Both the position numbers and the translations under genes were made by a program. Below, in pieces: positions 1 through 14,600 of a stretch of 64,000 nucleotides of DNA (its first letter is position 1; each line of letters opens with the position of its first letter). The stretch is from NCBI GenBank assembly GCA_963082875.1, contig OY720101.1:7812001-7876000 (forward strand), read 5' to 3'. The notes below the pieces were generated by a model. That model saw nothing but the letters and a program-made list of their open reading frames with translations, ran no database searches and had not been told where the DNA came from. The stretch comes from Corella eumyota. Its lineage: Eukaryota; Chordata; Ascidiacea; Phlebobranchia; Corellidae.

Positions 1-41
1 AAATCTTAAAAATCTTATTTTTGGTAAATCTTAAAATCTTA

Positions 42-321
42 CCAGCAGCATGGTGAAGTGGTCAAAACATTTGGCTTCACTACATGAGGTCCTTGGTTCG
101 ATCCCACTGCTCTCGTGCTGTAGCGCCCTTGAGTAAGGCACTATAAACAGTTTAAACTTCTGTTGAGCCAGCACTTTATCAGCAGCTTAAAATTGTCGAG
201 CAATTAGAAACTATAATATTCTAAACTTTAGACACCAACTTGAGGCTGGGCCCGGGTAACTGGTGTTATTCTATGTTTAAGCTGGGAAGTCGACCTTCCC
301 ACATTGCGAATAAATATATAC
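42..321 (+). repeat. tRNA-headed SINE, copy 1 (near full length)
   Basis: Starts with a tRNA-like head (A-box-like TGGTGAAGTGG, B-box-like GGTTCGATCCC), followed by a conserved body (ctgtagcgcccttgagtaagg, then a tail ending cgaccttcccacattg) and an A/T-rich end. The same order recurs at least nine more times in this window. It lies in the PPP1R37 intron upstream of the first exon seen. It resembles the composite SINE reported from Ciona; the name is from memory and was not checked. Confidence 0.85.
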
Positions 322-419
322 AAAAAAATTATATTTTAAATCGCATAAATTTTAGCTATATAATATTTTTAAACTTTTTTCTGTATTAAATCTTAAGTGT
401 ACTCATTTATACTTTTTAG

Positions 420-3400
420 TCTGCTGCAGCACTGTTCGACATGATTGAATATTATGAATCTGCTGTAAATGTATTGATTGGTTTTAACCGAAATTTTGGG
501 ACAAGAGGTTGGCAAGCTGCTGCTCATATGATGAGAAAGGTAAATATTATTTTTTATCATACATTTAATTGAATAGATGTTTGACTGAAAGTGCCATCTT
601 ACTGACAACAAGACTTTTTTTAACCCTTTTTTACCCTTACCCACTTTTGAAAATACTCCCTTATTTTCTAAAAATATATGTTGACCCAAATTTAAGCGAA
701 ATATCGTTTCTCAAAATTTTTGTTGGAAAAATGTCAATGTGGCCAAATGGTTTTGATTATATATGTGTCTAGTCTGACATGCAATATATTAAAGTTTAAC
801 AAAGATAATTAAAGCAGATTAGGAACAGTCCAGTTTCAACATGTTTTAGGGCATAAAACACTAGACATACAGTTTTACTAAATAAAGAAACACCTCCATA
901 CACATTGAAATAATTCTGTTTGTTTATATGGAAATTTAGATGTCGTGTTTACGGTTATTTGATGGACACAGCGTGCCTCTAACGGATCAAGCCGTTCCAT
1001 TTGTTGGTAGAGCACTGAGATTAAGTAACACACTTGTAACCCTTCATCTTGAAAATGCTATGCTCAGTGGAAGGCCTATGTTACTTATAGGTTTGTTGGA
1101 CTTATAGTTTGTACTTTTGGGAACTGTAAATTTTATTTAAATGGTTGTTAAATACTGCATTTTGCAAAATACAGACAATAAATTATAATGCTATATTTTT
1201 TTTAAAAAAAAGTTGAATTTTTATGTGTATACAATTATTGACTTAATTCGGAGTCTTATTTAAAAGCAATTTTTTGTAAGAAAACAACACGATTTTAAAC
1301 TTTTTTTTAAACCGTTATACTTCTAGTGGCTGCATTAAGAATGAACACAACACTTAGAGAATTATTTCTGGCTGACAATCGCCTGCTTTCAACAGATGCC
1401 CTACAGATTGCTAATCTACTAAGATCCAACATCATTCTGCAACTGCTGGATATAAGAAACAATTTAATACAGGTTTTATAAACAAAAATGTATTTTTTTA
1501 AGACTATATTTTAAACTAAAATATTTGTGTGTATAAATTAAATAACAACTGTTAAAACTGAATTACTGTTGTCCTTTAAAAACAAGATACCGAAAATACC
1601 ATTTTACCAACATTTTTTTATTTACCCCTCTTATTATAACCTTTTTCTGGGAAGACCCAAATTTTGATAAAACGTTATTTACTAAACTTTTGTTTTAGTT
1701 TTTAATATATGGCTGGATAAAGTTTATTCTAGCATTTAAAAAATCTTAAAAATTCTTTAATAAAATGAGCTAGATCCGTTTAATGCTATAAGTTAAATAC
1801 ATTAGTTGAATTAACCTCAACAATCAGTTTATGTATAAAATGTGTTTTGAATCAAAATATTCATTTTCATAGATTAATTAACATTAGGTTATGTAAAATT
1901 ATTTTATTGTTAATTGCCAATTATATTTAAGTCATTAAATAAAGTTAGTACGGTCATGTAATTAACTACTTGAGTATGATCTTTAGGACTGATAACATGT
2001 TATTAGGAAAAATCAAAACGTGTTCTAACCAAAACATGTAATGTGTACAGCCTGACTAATGTTGAGTCATATTGTAATATTTACCAATAGTATTTTTGCA
2101 TAAAAAAGTTTAGTTTAATTTCTTCTTTAAATTTAATTTGCATTTAAATACAGGACGCTGGACTTTGCCATATTTGTGCTGGTCTAATGAGCCAAAACCA
2201 ATCACATAATAATGTAAATGGCGTTGCTGGTCTTCAAACGCTGGTGTTGTGGAACAACCAAATTTCGCACCAAAGCATGGCTAAACTTGCCATGACATTG
2301 GTATGGTGTTTACGTTCTTCTTAATTTAAATTGATATTTTGTTTTTGCGTTTTTGAATTTTAAATTTGGCTTTCGCCCTATCAGTTTTCGTTTAAATTAA
2401 AATTGACTGTGTTAGAGATTTGGAGGCCTTTAAAGCAGAGTAAAGCAAGCAATATAAAAACAAGGAAGTGTCTTCTGCCCTTCCTGTAATTAAATTCTTA
2501 AGCAATTACTCTATCAATGCATATTTATTTTTTTCCTGTTACTTTAGCGACATATTGTCAGTTTGTCGACGTTGAACCTGGGTCAGAATGTGTTGGGTGA
2601 TGACGGGGTATCAAAACTTAAAGAAGGGTTACTTCAAAATCATTCCTTGTTAAGATTGGGATTAGTTGGTGCAAAACTAACTTGCGAAGGTAAATATAAT
2701 TTGTTTACAACTAATAAATATTGTATATATATAATCTTGGTAATTTTCAAACAATATTACACGGATATCCTGTATTTTAGGTGAGTGTGTTACTACCATT
2801 GCTATACACCTATTGGCTGAATAAACTTGTATACCTTACAAAAACAAACAATGCATATTTGATAACTTTATTTTTGATAATTTGAATTGATAACTTTATA
2901 TCAGCATAACTATAATATGTTTTTATTATGTGATATTTGTAATATTTATAAATAGCTACTGTGTGTTAAAATAACTATGTCAGTATGTTGTGCAAATATG
3001 CAAGCCTAAGTTAAAAGAGTTTGCAAATTATGGTTATGAAACACTAATATTTATAGCTTGATAAAAATGTTAAACCGTTTAAAATAAATTTAGAGCAAAA
3101 TTATTAATACTTTTCTAACAAAAAACTTTTTTTAAGACGTAACTTTTTTTAAGACAAGACTTTTTTACAGATATTCATTCCCAAATTATGTTGGCTTAAG
3201 TTAAGTAGGCTTAGGTAAGCCCGTTTTAAGTTGTCCCCCTATTTTTTTGTAGGTTAAAAATGTCTGGGGTTGTTAAGGTAACATAATATCAAAAATATTA
3301 TTTTAAACACATTTGTTTTTAGGTGCAATAGCTCTGGCAGAATTTCTGGCAGAATCACCGCGAATAATTCGCCTGGATCTTAGAAACAACAACATCAAAG

Positions 3401-5848
3401 TTGCTGGATTAATGGCTCTTAGCTTAGCGTTTAAAATTAATTATTCACTGCTTCGTCTTGATATTGATAAACCAAATTCTAAAGACACAACGGTAAATAG
3501 TCGCTAATATTTCATTTTACTTTGACAAGTACTCCATTTAATTATGTATAACCCAAATTTAATACAGTTGAAAGAGCTGCAAGAAAAGCAGGAGTCGCTT
3601 TTTTCCGACATTTTACTGTACGCCGCCAGAAACAAGGAAAATGCTCTAAGAAGAGTGCTAAACGTTCAAAAAGATCGAGCCCGAAAAACAGAAGAAGATG
3701 TTGCGTCTGGACTCAGGTATACAAAACAATATATTGTTATTGTATATGTTTTCCTATAAAACAACAATTAAAATAATTTTAAAAAGTGACCTCACATATA
3801 AAACAATGGTGGCTTTATGGACATTATATATATGTTAATTATGTAGAAGTACAAAATAAATAAAACTGCCATTTGTTGTGCATGGGTAAATTATCGCTGG
3901 ATGAGTTACTACCACAATACAACAAGTAAAATGCCTTGGAAGGATGAGCTATCAATCAGTATTACTTGAAAATCAATCTATAATAAGATATTATAATTGT
4001 AAGGTTTATACCAGGTATATGGACATGACAAATGCTGCAAATTCGCCGGTCAACACTTCAGCTATGCCAACCAAAAGCTCAAACAACAGCAACAATAACT
4101 TTGCATCAAACAGTGATAAGTTATTTGCGTCTTACGCCGATGACAGTCCCATAAATTCACCTGAGTTTCTACCCAGCAATAGTGTATCATATCATCATGT
4201 AAGACTATAGTTTAATAATATTAATTAGAGTAACTGTTAAAATTAAAAAAATTAATTTTAAAGTTTTTTTTTTATATACATATATCTTTATCCTCAATGT
4301 GGGAAGGTTGTTTTCACGACATATACATACTACAACACATGGTTTATTTTTTTACATCGTAAATAAGGGCAACCTTTTTTTTGTGAAAGTATTTATTAAG
4401 GCGACAGCATGTAGTGGGCAAAACCCTTGGCTTACAAACATTCAAAAAATTTTATCTGCATAAATATTATTTAATTCATGGCTAAAGTTGTTTTAAAAAT
4501 TTATTATTAGGCATTTTAGCTGGCAGTTTATAATTTAATATAAAATTTAATACTACCTGTATGAAATCAGTTCTGATATGACATAGCCACAACACAAAGA
4601 AATACATTTCTAAGCACTATTTATTATCTAAAAAACCTTATTAGTAAATATACTTAAATTGTACATATAAAAATAGGATTTGATTTATATGTGCTTTCAA
4701 ATTTCTTTAAAAAGCAGTTTACTGTAAAATTTTAGGTTTTACCGATAATGTATAGCAGTTGTGAAATTGAAAAAAGATCAAAATCAAACGAAAATCAAGA
4801 AACCTCGAAAACTTTACCATCATTGCCTGAAACTCCTGACATAAAACCAGATACTTCTAAAGAAGCAGTTACCTTTATGCACACCAATGTCAATAACACA
4901 GAAACTTCACAATCTGATCAGCATAAACCTATCACTAATTTATCAGCATCTGAAGATAAATTGCCAAAACAAAATATCACAGATGTTACCGAAACTTCAG
5001 AAGAGGAATCATTCGATATTTTTGAAAATCCACCAGAAGAGAGTCCTCCTACATCAGCATCTAATCAAATTCAAAAGGACAACAATAATTTAGGCCATGA
5101 AATGAATACCTGTGATGTAAAAAATCTATCAAATGTTGATGAATCTGAACAAAAACCTGACATTTCAGATGAGACCCTTATCACACCCGACAATAAAGTA
5201 AAAGATGAAAACTGTAAAACTGATGTGACAACTAATAAAAGTTCTAGGAAGAGTGAAACAAGTTTGTCGGTAAATCCTGAAAATGACAATTTTAATCATG
5301 ATTCTGAAAGTGCTTATATAGATCATAAAAATGCTCATGAAGATCAAAAAGGGGATTATGTTGATCATCAAAATGACCTCGCAAATAATGAAGATCATGA
5401 CGTTTATCATGAGAATCATAACAGGGAAAATTGTAATAAAAATCCTGAAAGTGTACTGATACATCATGAAAGTGATCATGAAGATCATGAAAGGGATCAT
5501 AAGGATCATGAGGATCATGAAAGTGATCATGAAAGCGATCATGAAAGTGATCATGAGGATCATGAAAATGACCACGAGGATAATGAAAGTGATCATGACA
5601 ATCATAAACGCAAGGATCATAAAAATGTTGATGATCACAAGAACTGTCATGGTGATGATAAAAATATCACCGCACAATTACCTAGTTTGGACAATGTCAG
5701 TATTGAAAATAGGGAAGGAGGTGGAATAAATGTTTCTGAGAAAGCATCAGAATATACCAACTCCGATAATATTGAAAAATCTTCAACAGATACTGAAACC
5801 AATGTCACTGTAACTCACTTTGATCTTAGCCTGTTTCCACATTCCTAA
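420..5848 (+). CDS. PPP1R37: Protein phosphatase 1 regulatory subunit 37 (LRRC68), 3' nine exons
   Basis: Leucine-rich-repeat regulator of protein phosphatase 1. Exons read: 420-539, 940-1090, 1327-1472, 2154-2300, 2548-2689, 3323-3492, 3568-3716, 4015-4198, 4736-5848, all phase-compatible, giving about 773 residues. The first exon reads ALFDMIEYYESA and GTRGWQAAAHMMRK, which I recognise from vertebrate PPP1R37; later repeats read LRELFLADN, LVLWNNQ, LSTLNLGQN and LRLDLRNN, followed by a family-typical LMALSLA segment. The N-terminal exon(s), which in vertebrates carry the PP1-binding RVTF-type motif, lie left of the window. The last exon encodes about 370 residues of low-complexity acidic Ser/Thr/Asn-rich tail with a Asp-His-Glu repeat that matches nothing I know; vertebrate tails are also acidic but not His-rich. 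A poly(A) signal AATAAA is at 6704-6709. Identity is sure; the tail is only weakly constrained. Confidence 0.93.
4276..4440. repeat. Two SINE fragments in opposite orientation
   Basis: 4276-4345 looks like the reversed tail of the SINE (tatatctttatcctcaatgt then gggaagg) and 4398-4440 like a forward head (gcgacagcatgtagtggg). Both are short and decayed. They lie in the intron before the last PPP1R37 exon. Orientation of the pair is tail(-) then head(+). Confidence 0.5.
5400..5645 (+). repeat. In-frame minisatellite coding for Asp-His-Glu-rich tract
   Basis: Degenerate tandem units of 9 and 12 bases built on GATCATGAA(AGT) run through the last PPP1R37 exon, densest at 5460-5600. Because units are multiples of three the frame stays open, giving repeats such as HESDHEDHE. 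The repetition is visible in the DNA itself, so it is a minisatellite and not merely a biased protein composition. Length variation between individuals would be expected. Confidence 0.9.
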
Positions 5849-8068
5849 TAGACTTTAATTGTTACTTTCTTTTCGATTACCTTTTTCTTTGAAATTTTGC
5901 TAAAAAATACGACAACAAAAAAATTTGGTGCGAAACTTTTTTCTAAATATTTTTCTGTTTTGTTTTAAATGCGTGCAGGGCTGTTTGATTCGATTACGCC
6001 GGTAAATTGGGTGCACAAATTGTTTTATTTGCTAAAGTACGTGCGGTTGATTTCAAAATAATTTTCAAACCTTTTTTTAAATGTGTGAAATTTCTCTAGC
6101 TTATTTTTTGTTTGTGCTTTCTCTTTGGAGCATTCTTATCTACTGTTTAAAGTTGAATATTATCTTTCTTTTTAAATGATTGGATTTAGTTCAATAATGT
6201 TAAAAGTTTTTGTAAATCACTCTGTAAAATTGCAGTATCCCTTTTTATACTTGCTCTTTGGTCTATGCCATTAATTGTTTTTTTAATTAATGTTTTGGTA
6301 AATAGTTTTACCATTTAAAACAAACTGTTGAGTTTTACATGTTTCAGGTAAAAAATTCAAGACATAATTTTGTACATAAAGCATTCTTTTCTATCTCGTA
6401 TTCTTAATATATTGTTACTTTTTATTCTATTAGGATGTATATCATGGTTTTTTGTATAGACCTATATAATAATGCGTTTTATTTAGTCTGGTGCAATTTT
6501 GTGTTATAAACAGAATTTGTTTAGCGAAACTATAATAAATGTAACTAGATACAGGTTACCTTTAGTTATACTAATTCTAGAATTTTTTAAAAAAACAAGG
6601 TAAGTTTTTAAGCATGCTTCAGTTTGTCCAAAGCCTGATGTAGTGTTGTTGTTGAAACACTTTATTTCATGAAGTTCTGGGTTGAATTTTACCATTTTTT
6701 CATAATAAAGATGGATTTTTAAAGCTGAAATGTATACTTAAGCATTAAAAGCAATGAATTCAAAAGTCTAAAAACAACTTACAAGTAAGGTTGATTTAAT
6801 ACAAAAAAAACTTTTGCAGCTCCAGTAACAAAAAACTCTTAATATAAACTGTGTCACATGTGGATCAAAACGTTTGTTTATGTTAATTTGAATCAGCACA
6901 TGATGCCATTTTTCCTGGTAGATGTGGAAAAAAAGGTTTTGTTTTTTTATCTAATATAACTATACTAACACAACTGCAAATTTGTGTTTAATATAAGAAA
7001 ATACTTCCTGAAACTTTGTAAAAAAAAACATTTTGTCACAACTTTTACAATTATGAGTAAGTTAACATTATTGTTTTAAATAGATTTTTTTTAAATAAGA
7101 TATTTTGATACCACTCAATAATTCGTTTAACATAAAACTTACAAGTAGAATCGCTACCATTTTTTTTAAATAAGGCAAAGCATATTCTATCTAAACGTAA
7201 GGGAAATGTCATTGTAGATTTAGATCTTTGTGAATAGATTTCACCTTACTGTCATGCGTAATTTTAAAAGGAACAATAATTGGATCAATATTTTCGACCA
7301 GTTTCGTTATGACAAGCGATTATACTTATTTGTTTTGTACGGTTGTTTATATGCGCTTTTGCTGAAGAAAAAACGACAGCCTACGCTTTCTAAGTCTCCT
7401 AATTGCGTATACTGTTTGCGCAACTTTATGTACCTAATTATAAACTAAATTTATAAAAATGATAAAATGTGTATCTGGTATACTTTAAGCATGGGTTTTA
7501 ACCTCAGTAGAAACGCTTTCTATGATTATGATGATTATTATATTAATTACTGGTTTAGCTTTTTAAACCTCTATGGATATAGCGTTTCTCACGAGGTTAC
7601 TAATACGTACTTATTTATTTTTTGATTGCCTCAATCTGAACAATATCAATCGCTTAGGTCGATAATGGTTGTACGTTTCACAATATCCAAGCATTATTTT
7701 AATTACATTCCCTGCGTCGTTCTTAACGCTGGTATTATAAAAATTAGTCACTACTTATGGACTACCTAAAACCTATTCTCCGAGGACTGCTAAGCACAGA
7801 CCGACTGCGTAGGAAATATTACTCGAATTTGCTGGCATTAAACTCCTTTGACGTCGAGTAATTCGTTAAAAGATTAAATATGAAAATGTCAATCCGCATT
7901 TCCTTTATTCAAATGTTTCCAACCAGAGCCGCTTGTGCAAGTAACATTTTATCAAACATGAAATTGAAAATATTTGTATTCTACACCAACGGGGTTGCAC
8001 AAAGTGAAACAAAAAGAGTGCAAAAAATAAAAACTTTACCGCTACTGTATGTGCGACTACGAGTTGTC
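5849..8068. other. Convergent 3' region between PPP1R37 and Six3/6
   Basis: No convincing gene. PPP1R37 3' UTR runs from the left, with AATAAA at 6704-6709. Six3/6 3' UTR runs from the right, with a reverse-strand AATAAA at 7904-7909 (about 160 bases past its stop) and another at 7614-7619. Open frames here (for example 7230-7448) show no family resemblance or splice context. A less AT-rich patch at 7700-7870 is unexplained. Confidence 0.6.
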
Positions 8069-9985
<1,917 letters not shown>

Positions 9986-10159
9986 CTTTAAATTTCTTTC
10001 AAAAATTCAATATAAATTTCTAATATTTAAAACTTTATAAAGTAATGTTTAATTTCTATATTCCTCTATGCTGCTTATTAGCCTATACTGTCAAGATATC
10101 AATGTAGGAATGACAACCTATCGCCCTTTACGTCCAAGCATATTCCCGCCTCCCTTTTT

Positions 10160-10280
10160 CTGATATTTATAATCCGCTCTTTCATTTCTTTTGTAGATTC
10201 ACTTAGGTTTATTGCAGGGCATCAAACGCTACCCGGGTGCTCCAACCCGATTACTTTCCAAATCGGGATTAATATTCAGA
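10160..10280. promoter_or_regulatory. Six3/6 proximal upstream region with K50-homeodomain (Otx-type) sites
   Basis: About 180-290 bases upstream of the Six3/6 start codon are TAATCC at 10170-10175 and GGATTA at 10266-10271, the core recognised by Otx/Gsc-class K50 homeodomains. An inverted CCGATT/AATCGG pair flanks the second site (10247-10265). Otx upstream of Six3/6 in anterior neural territory is established in other chordates; use of these two sites is inference. Confidence 0.35.
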
Positions 10281-10849
10281 TTACAAGACTAAATATTGAC
10301 TTTGCCTGTGTTTAACTAACATAAGGTTTTCTTTTAAGTTTATTGATCTTGTATAATGTTACCACACTATTATCGCTCATGTTAAATAATTAAATATTAA
10401 AAAAATTGAATTAAAGTTATTTTTTAAACTTTGAAAGAATATAATTTAAAACAAGACGTACACATTTGATTTTAGTTATTTTTTATATAGCATTACTTGA
10501 TACTTTTGTTGTAATAATTTAATTTATTTTTAAATTAAATTTTAATATTAAAAAATGTGTCTTGAAATTTAATAAAAAAAGAGAAGGTAATGTTTGTATA
10601 ATTTTATTCACAAATGTACATATATTAATTCCAAATTTTACATTTTTAATCCAAATTTTAGTTTAAATTATTGTTTATTTTTTATTTTAATAACGCTGAT
10701 AATGCATTAGGGCCTTATGTAAAATTATTTTACCATATAAAACAAATTATATACCACAAAAAATAGTAAAGTTTGATTTTTAATATAGGTAAAAATATAT
10801 AGATGTAGTTATTTTCATACGACAATAGAATTTTTGATATGAAATGATC

Positions 10850-11200
10850 GTTTCAAAAGATAAAAGCTCAATTAGTCGCCTTGCTGCATAACAAATGCAC
10901 ACAGCGGGCCTTGATTGACGGCATATTAGGTAACAATACTATATTTACTTAGAGCACTATGCCTACCGACTAACAAGCATGTACAAACAAGATTACGGCA
11001 ACTTAAGTAATACGTGAGACTGTAGGAAAATTCTCGCCTGCAAATGACGTCACGGGGAGCCCAGTATTACCTCATACGGTGGTAATCCAAGATGATTGAA
11101 GCATTTACAAGCTTAAAACAGTTCGAAATTATCTTGCATTGTCCGAGTGAAAAGTGACAGGTTTTCAATAAGAAAGTAGGCCGATGATTAATAAATGACC
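10850..11200. promoter_or_regulatory. Candidate enhancer island 1
   Basis: Less AT-rich block about 0.9-1.2 kb upstream of Six3/6. It holds TGATTGAC at 10912-10919 (Pbx/Hox-Meis-like) and a perfect palindromic CRE TGACGTCA at 11045-11052. No open frame of note. Called regulatory from position and motif content only. Confidence 0.35.
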
Positions 11201-11459
11201 TGCGTTTTACGTATACGTGTACAAATTAGTTCGATCGTTCATAATTTTTTAAAATACCTATATTTTTTAAATATGATGTATTAACGCCATCTTTAATTTT
11301 TACTGGCAAAATCTAATCGCGTTATTTATTGCATTATTACAAAAACACTTATCGTAAATAAAAACATTCACAATTTAGGTAACAACTAATTAATGTTATT
11401 ATTTGAATTAAAATCCCCGAAATAAAATACTTTAGGATATAACCGCATTTATTTTAGAT

Positions 11460-12060
11460 CGGGATAATAGTGTTGTTCTCTGTTTTCTTTGTCGCTTTTG
11501 TTTCAAATTGCTGCGGTTTTTAGACTTTCAAAGGCCATTTCAAATAACATACCGACTAAAAAAACATTTATGTTAATACTTCGATTTCTGGAGATTAAGT
11601 TTTAATTGCGCCAATTGGTTTTCGTTGATCCGCTGTCACAACATTCAAGCGGTGTGTAGAAACAAAATGGCGCACGCGAGTCGGTCACGTGGTCATAGAA
11701 AATCGTGTCAATCTTTCGCGAAGACGGCGTGCGCTGTTCGATCGAACGGTAATGGTGCGCTGCCGACTCGTCGAATCCCAAACCGAATTAGCCTAACCTG
11801 TTTAAGGGCGAAGTTAAAGACACAATTGCATTTCGTTTTAACTCCTTGAAATCATTAATCCGTTTTGTGGTCGCGTTTATTTAGCTTTTCCCCATTAAAG
11901 AGCACTTCGCGTTCATTATATCACTTCATCGCCGAATCGGGCCGTGTTATTAAAAAATCTGGCCCGCCTGATCCCTCGCCGTGATTGGCGAAAAGAATTT
12001 TTTTAAAGAAATTTCGGCGAGTTATTCGGTTTTGCGTTAAGCATTATTGGATTGCGAGCA
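11460..12060. promoter_or_regulatory. Candidate enhancer or cryptic promoter island 2, CpG-containing
   Basis: The least AT-rich block of the desert, with many CpG dinucleotides at 11670-11790, an E-box CACGTG at 11686-11691, and an inverted CCAAT (attgg) near 11985. It could be an enhancer, an upstream promoter of Six3/6 or an unrecognised noncoding transcript. The 74-codon open frame inside has no recognisable product. Confidence 0.35.
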
Positions 12061-14029
12061 CAATTGATTAAATATATTGTATCGATCATTAGAAATTACC
12101 TACGATCAAGCAAAAGTTGTAAATTAATCATGACTAACAAATAAATTCAAGAAATTTATCGATAGTAAAACATCTGACCTTTAAAAAAATGCTTAGATAA
12201 AAAAATAAAAAAATTTAAATATTTTGTTATTAAAATTATGTTTAAAAAATATAACACAACTTTTTTTGTGTTAAATAAAAACTTTCAATTTTTTTTTAAA
12301 TTAAATATTTTAAAATTTTTATTTACATTTTTATTTGTGTCTAGCACGCTACACTAATGTTATTTTTTTATTTTTTGGACATATTTCTATTGGAATATTA
12401 GTAGAGCGTATAATGTGGTTTGCTTGGGGACTAAACTCTTTTGCTTCGCTTATAGATTTGTTCTTCCGCTAACATTACGATTTAAAATACGTCCTTAAAA
12501 ATATGTCACTAAGTATAAGCATAGGTAAGTAAGTAATTCTGTTAGATTTTAGCTCGTTATTGCTAATGAATTTTTTCCGTCAATTATATTTTAAAATTAT
12601 TTTTTTTATTGTATTTTTGAATAAAATTATTTTTTATTAAATTGTTAAAATTATATAGTAAAATTTAAATGTGCATTAATAACACAAGTATAGAATTTAT
12701 TTTAAAATGTAACAAACTTTAATTAATGGCGTTATTTTTACTATCTATTTGTTACTTTGATATTTATCACAAAATTAATAAATCAAGTATGTTAATTAAA
12801 GTTGTTTATTATATTTTAATACATATATTAAGTTTATTTGTATTTTACTTTAATAAAGGTAAGGATGATAAAAATTTATAATATTTTTTTAAAAAAGAAA
12901 TATAATAATTTTTTTATAAATATGATAAAAAATAATGATATTTTTAAAAATAAAGAATGTAATATTTTTTTATGAATATAATAAAAATAGTAATATTTTT
13001 TGCTTATTTAAAAGGATTTCTACAAATATTTTGTTTTTTAAAAAGAATATTTAATGAACTAGTGACCTTAATCAACTAAAATAGGATTTGTTTGTGAAGG
13101 TAGAATTAATATATTGTTACCTCAAAACACCTTTACTAATCTTACGTAATTTATTGTAAAAAAATATGCTCCTTGGGGGAATTTTGTTCTTAATATCTCA
13201 TCTATTGTCAGGGTTCTCTTTGTACTACAAATCAAAGATCTAAATACCAATACAATGGGATTTAAGATTAACGTAATTATGGCAGTATTGTATATTAGAT
13301 AAATTACCTTTTATTTTAAACTGGGTCGATGATTGATAAAAATTATTTTACTTGTGTTAAAGTTAATGCAAGGGAAGTTAATACGCTTATAAAGCTAGAA
13401 TATTTTTGTTTTTTTATTTTGGTTTTTCGCGCGTTGATAAAAGTAAATAATAAATACGATATACAATTAATATTACAACAATGCGACGGGAAAAAATGAC
13501 AAAATCAATTTTATGATTTAAAACATGCCAAAAGTATTAATGTTTACATAAAGATTTTAAGTATGTTATGGCATGGTCACCAAACCCAATATAAATTAAA
13601 TTAATATTAATTACGATAAAATATATAATATATTTTATTTTTTATTTGGTTCAAATTTATATCATTGAATATTTATTAATAAAAATAGGATAAAAAATTT
13701 TTTTTGAAGGTCACCAACAATCTTAAATTGTCGTCTCTTAACAAATAAGCAGTTTTAAAAATTAAGTAGTATTACGTATTAAAAAATCTTGATTAAGTTT
13801 TAAATATATTTTTCCTAAAAAAAAACTAATTTTATTTTAATAATTTATTTTAATATTTTTTCCCAATTAACAACAAAAAAATTTAGTTTATTAATTGGAT
13901 TTAATATTTAATATTGCTCAAAATAAAAAATACAATTTTGAAGTAAAGGATATTTCGTTGTTCAAATAAAATGATTTCTAATTAGCCTGTATGGGGATTA
14001 TTAATATAAAAACTCTACAGGAGTTTAAT

Positions 14030-14600
14030 CTATTTCAAGATATTGTCGTCTATACCCACGTATATACCAACGAGATTACTAAGAAGCAAAAAATTACTTC
14101 GATCTTAGTTTATATCTTAATAACACGGACATGTCATAACAGATATAAGCGCCTGTGTAGTAGGGCGCCAATGCCTTCAATAGAATTACTGTGGCGTTCG
14201 TTAACGCGCTGCGGGATACTGTTGTTACCGATGCGAACAAATGGTCTTGTTTTCTTCGTCTAATTTGTTGTCATTCGATTTGTGCTGAGAGTGATTTAAA
14301 GCCCGATATTTTACCTGGATTACCCTTTGTCGTGACTTATTTAGTTAAGGGTAAAATGAATACTATAAATGAACACATTTACTTTTAGGGTGTTTGAAAA
14401 TATCTTTAATATTGGCTACAGTGCGTTTTTGATAAAGTCCATAAAATGGTACATGAGCTAATAAAGCTTTTAAATATTTTGCGGAAATAATCGACTTATT
14501 GTAATTGACGTCCGACCACCGGCATCGAACCATAGTCAACTGTTTTGTGACGTCATAATGTCGGTTGTGTGGTCTACAATTTAAAATCTTTAATTCCACA
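14030..14600. promoter_or_regulatory. Candidate enhancer island 3
   Basis: Less AT-rich block with a second palindromic CRE TGACGTCA at 14548-14555 and a homeodomain-type TAATTG core at about 14502. Two short overlapping open frames show no family resemblance. Regulatory role is inferred. Confidence 0.3.

Noticed and set aside
48-120. tRNA-like segment as a true tRNA gene
   Set aside because: A and B boxes are present, but the sequence runs on into a body and tail repeated throughout the window; no full cloverleaf. It is the head of a SINE.
5165-5677. Long reverse-strand open frame rich in Ile, Met and Phe
   Set aside because: Mirror of the Asp-His-Glu minisatellite of PPP1R37 on the other strand; repeats of GATCAT read as Met-Ile there. 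No independent support.
7230-7448. 72-codon open frame in the convergent 3' region
   Set aside because: No family resemblance and no splice or promoter context; within expected chance length.
11625-11849. 74-codon Arg-rich open frame in island 2
   Set aside because: Its composition follows the CpG-rich DNA; no recognisable domain. The island is kept as a regulatory candidate only.
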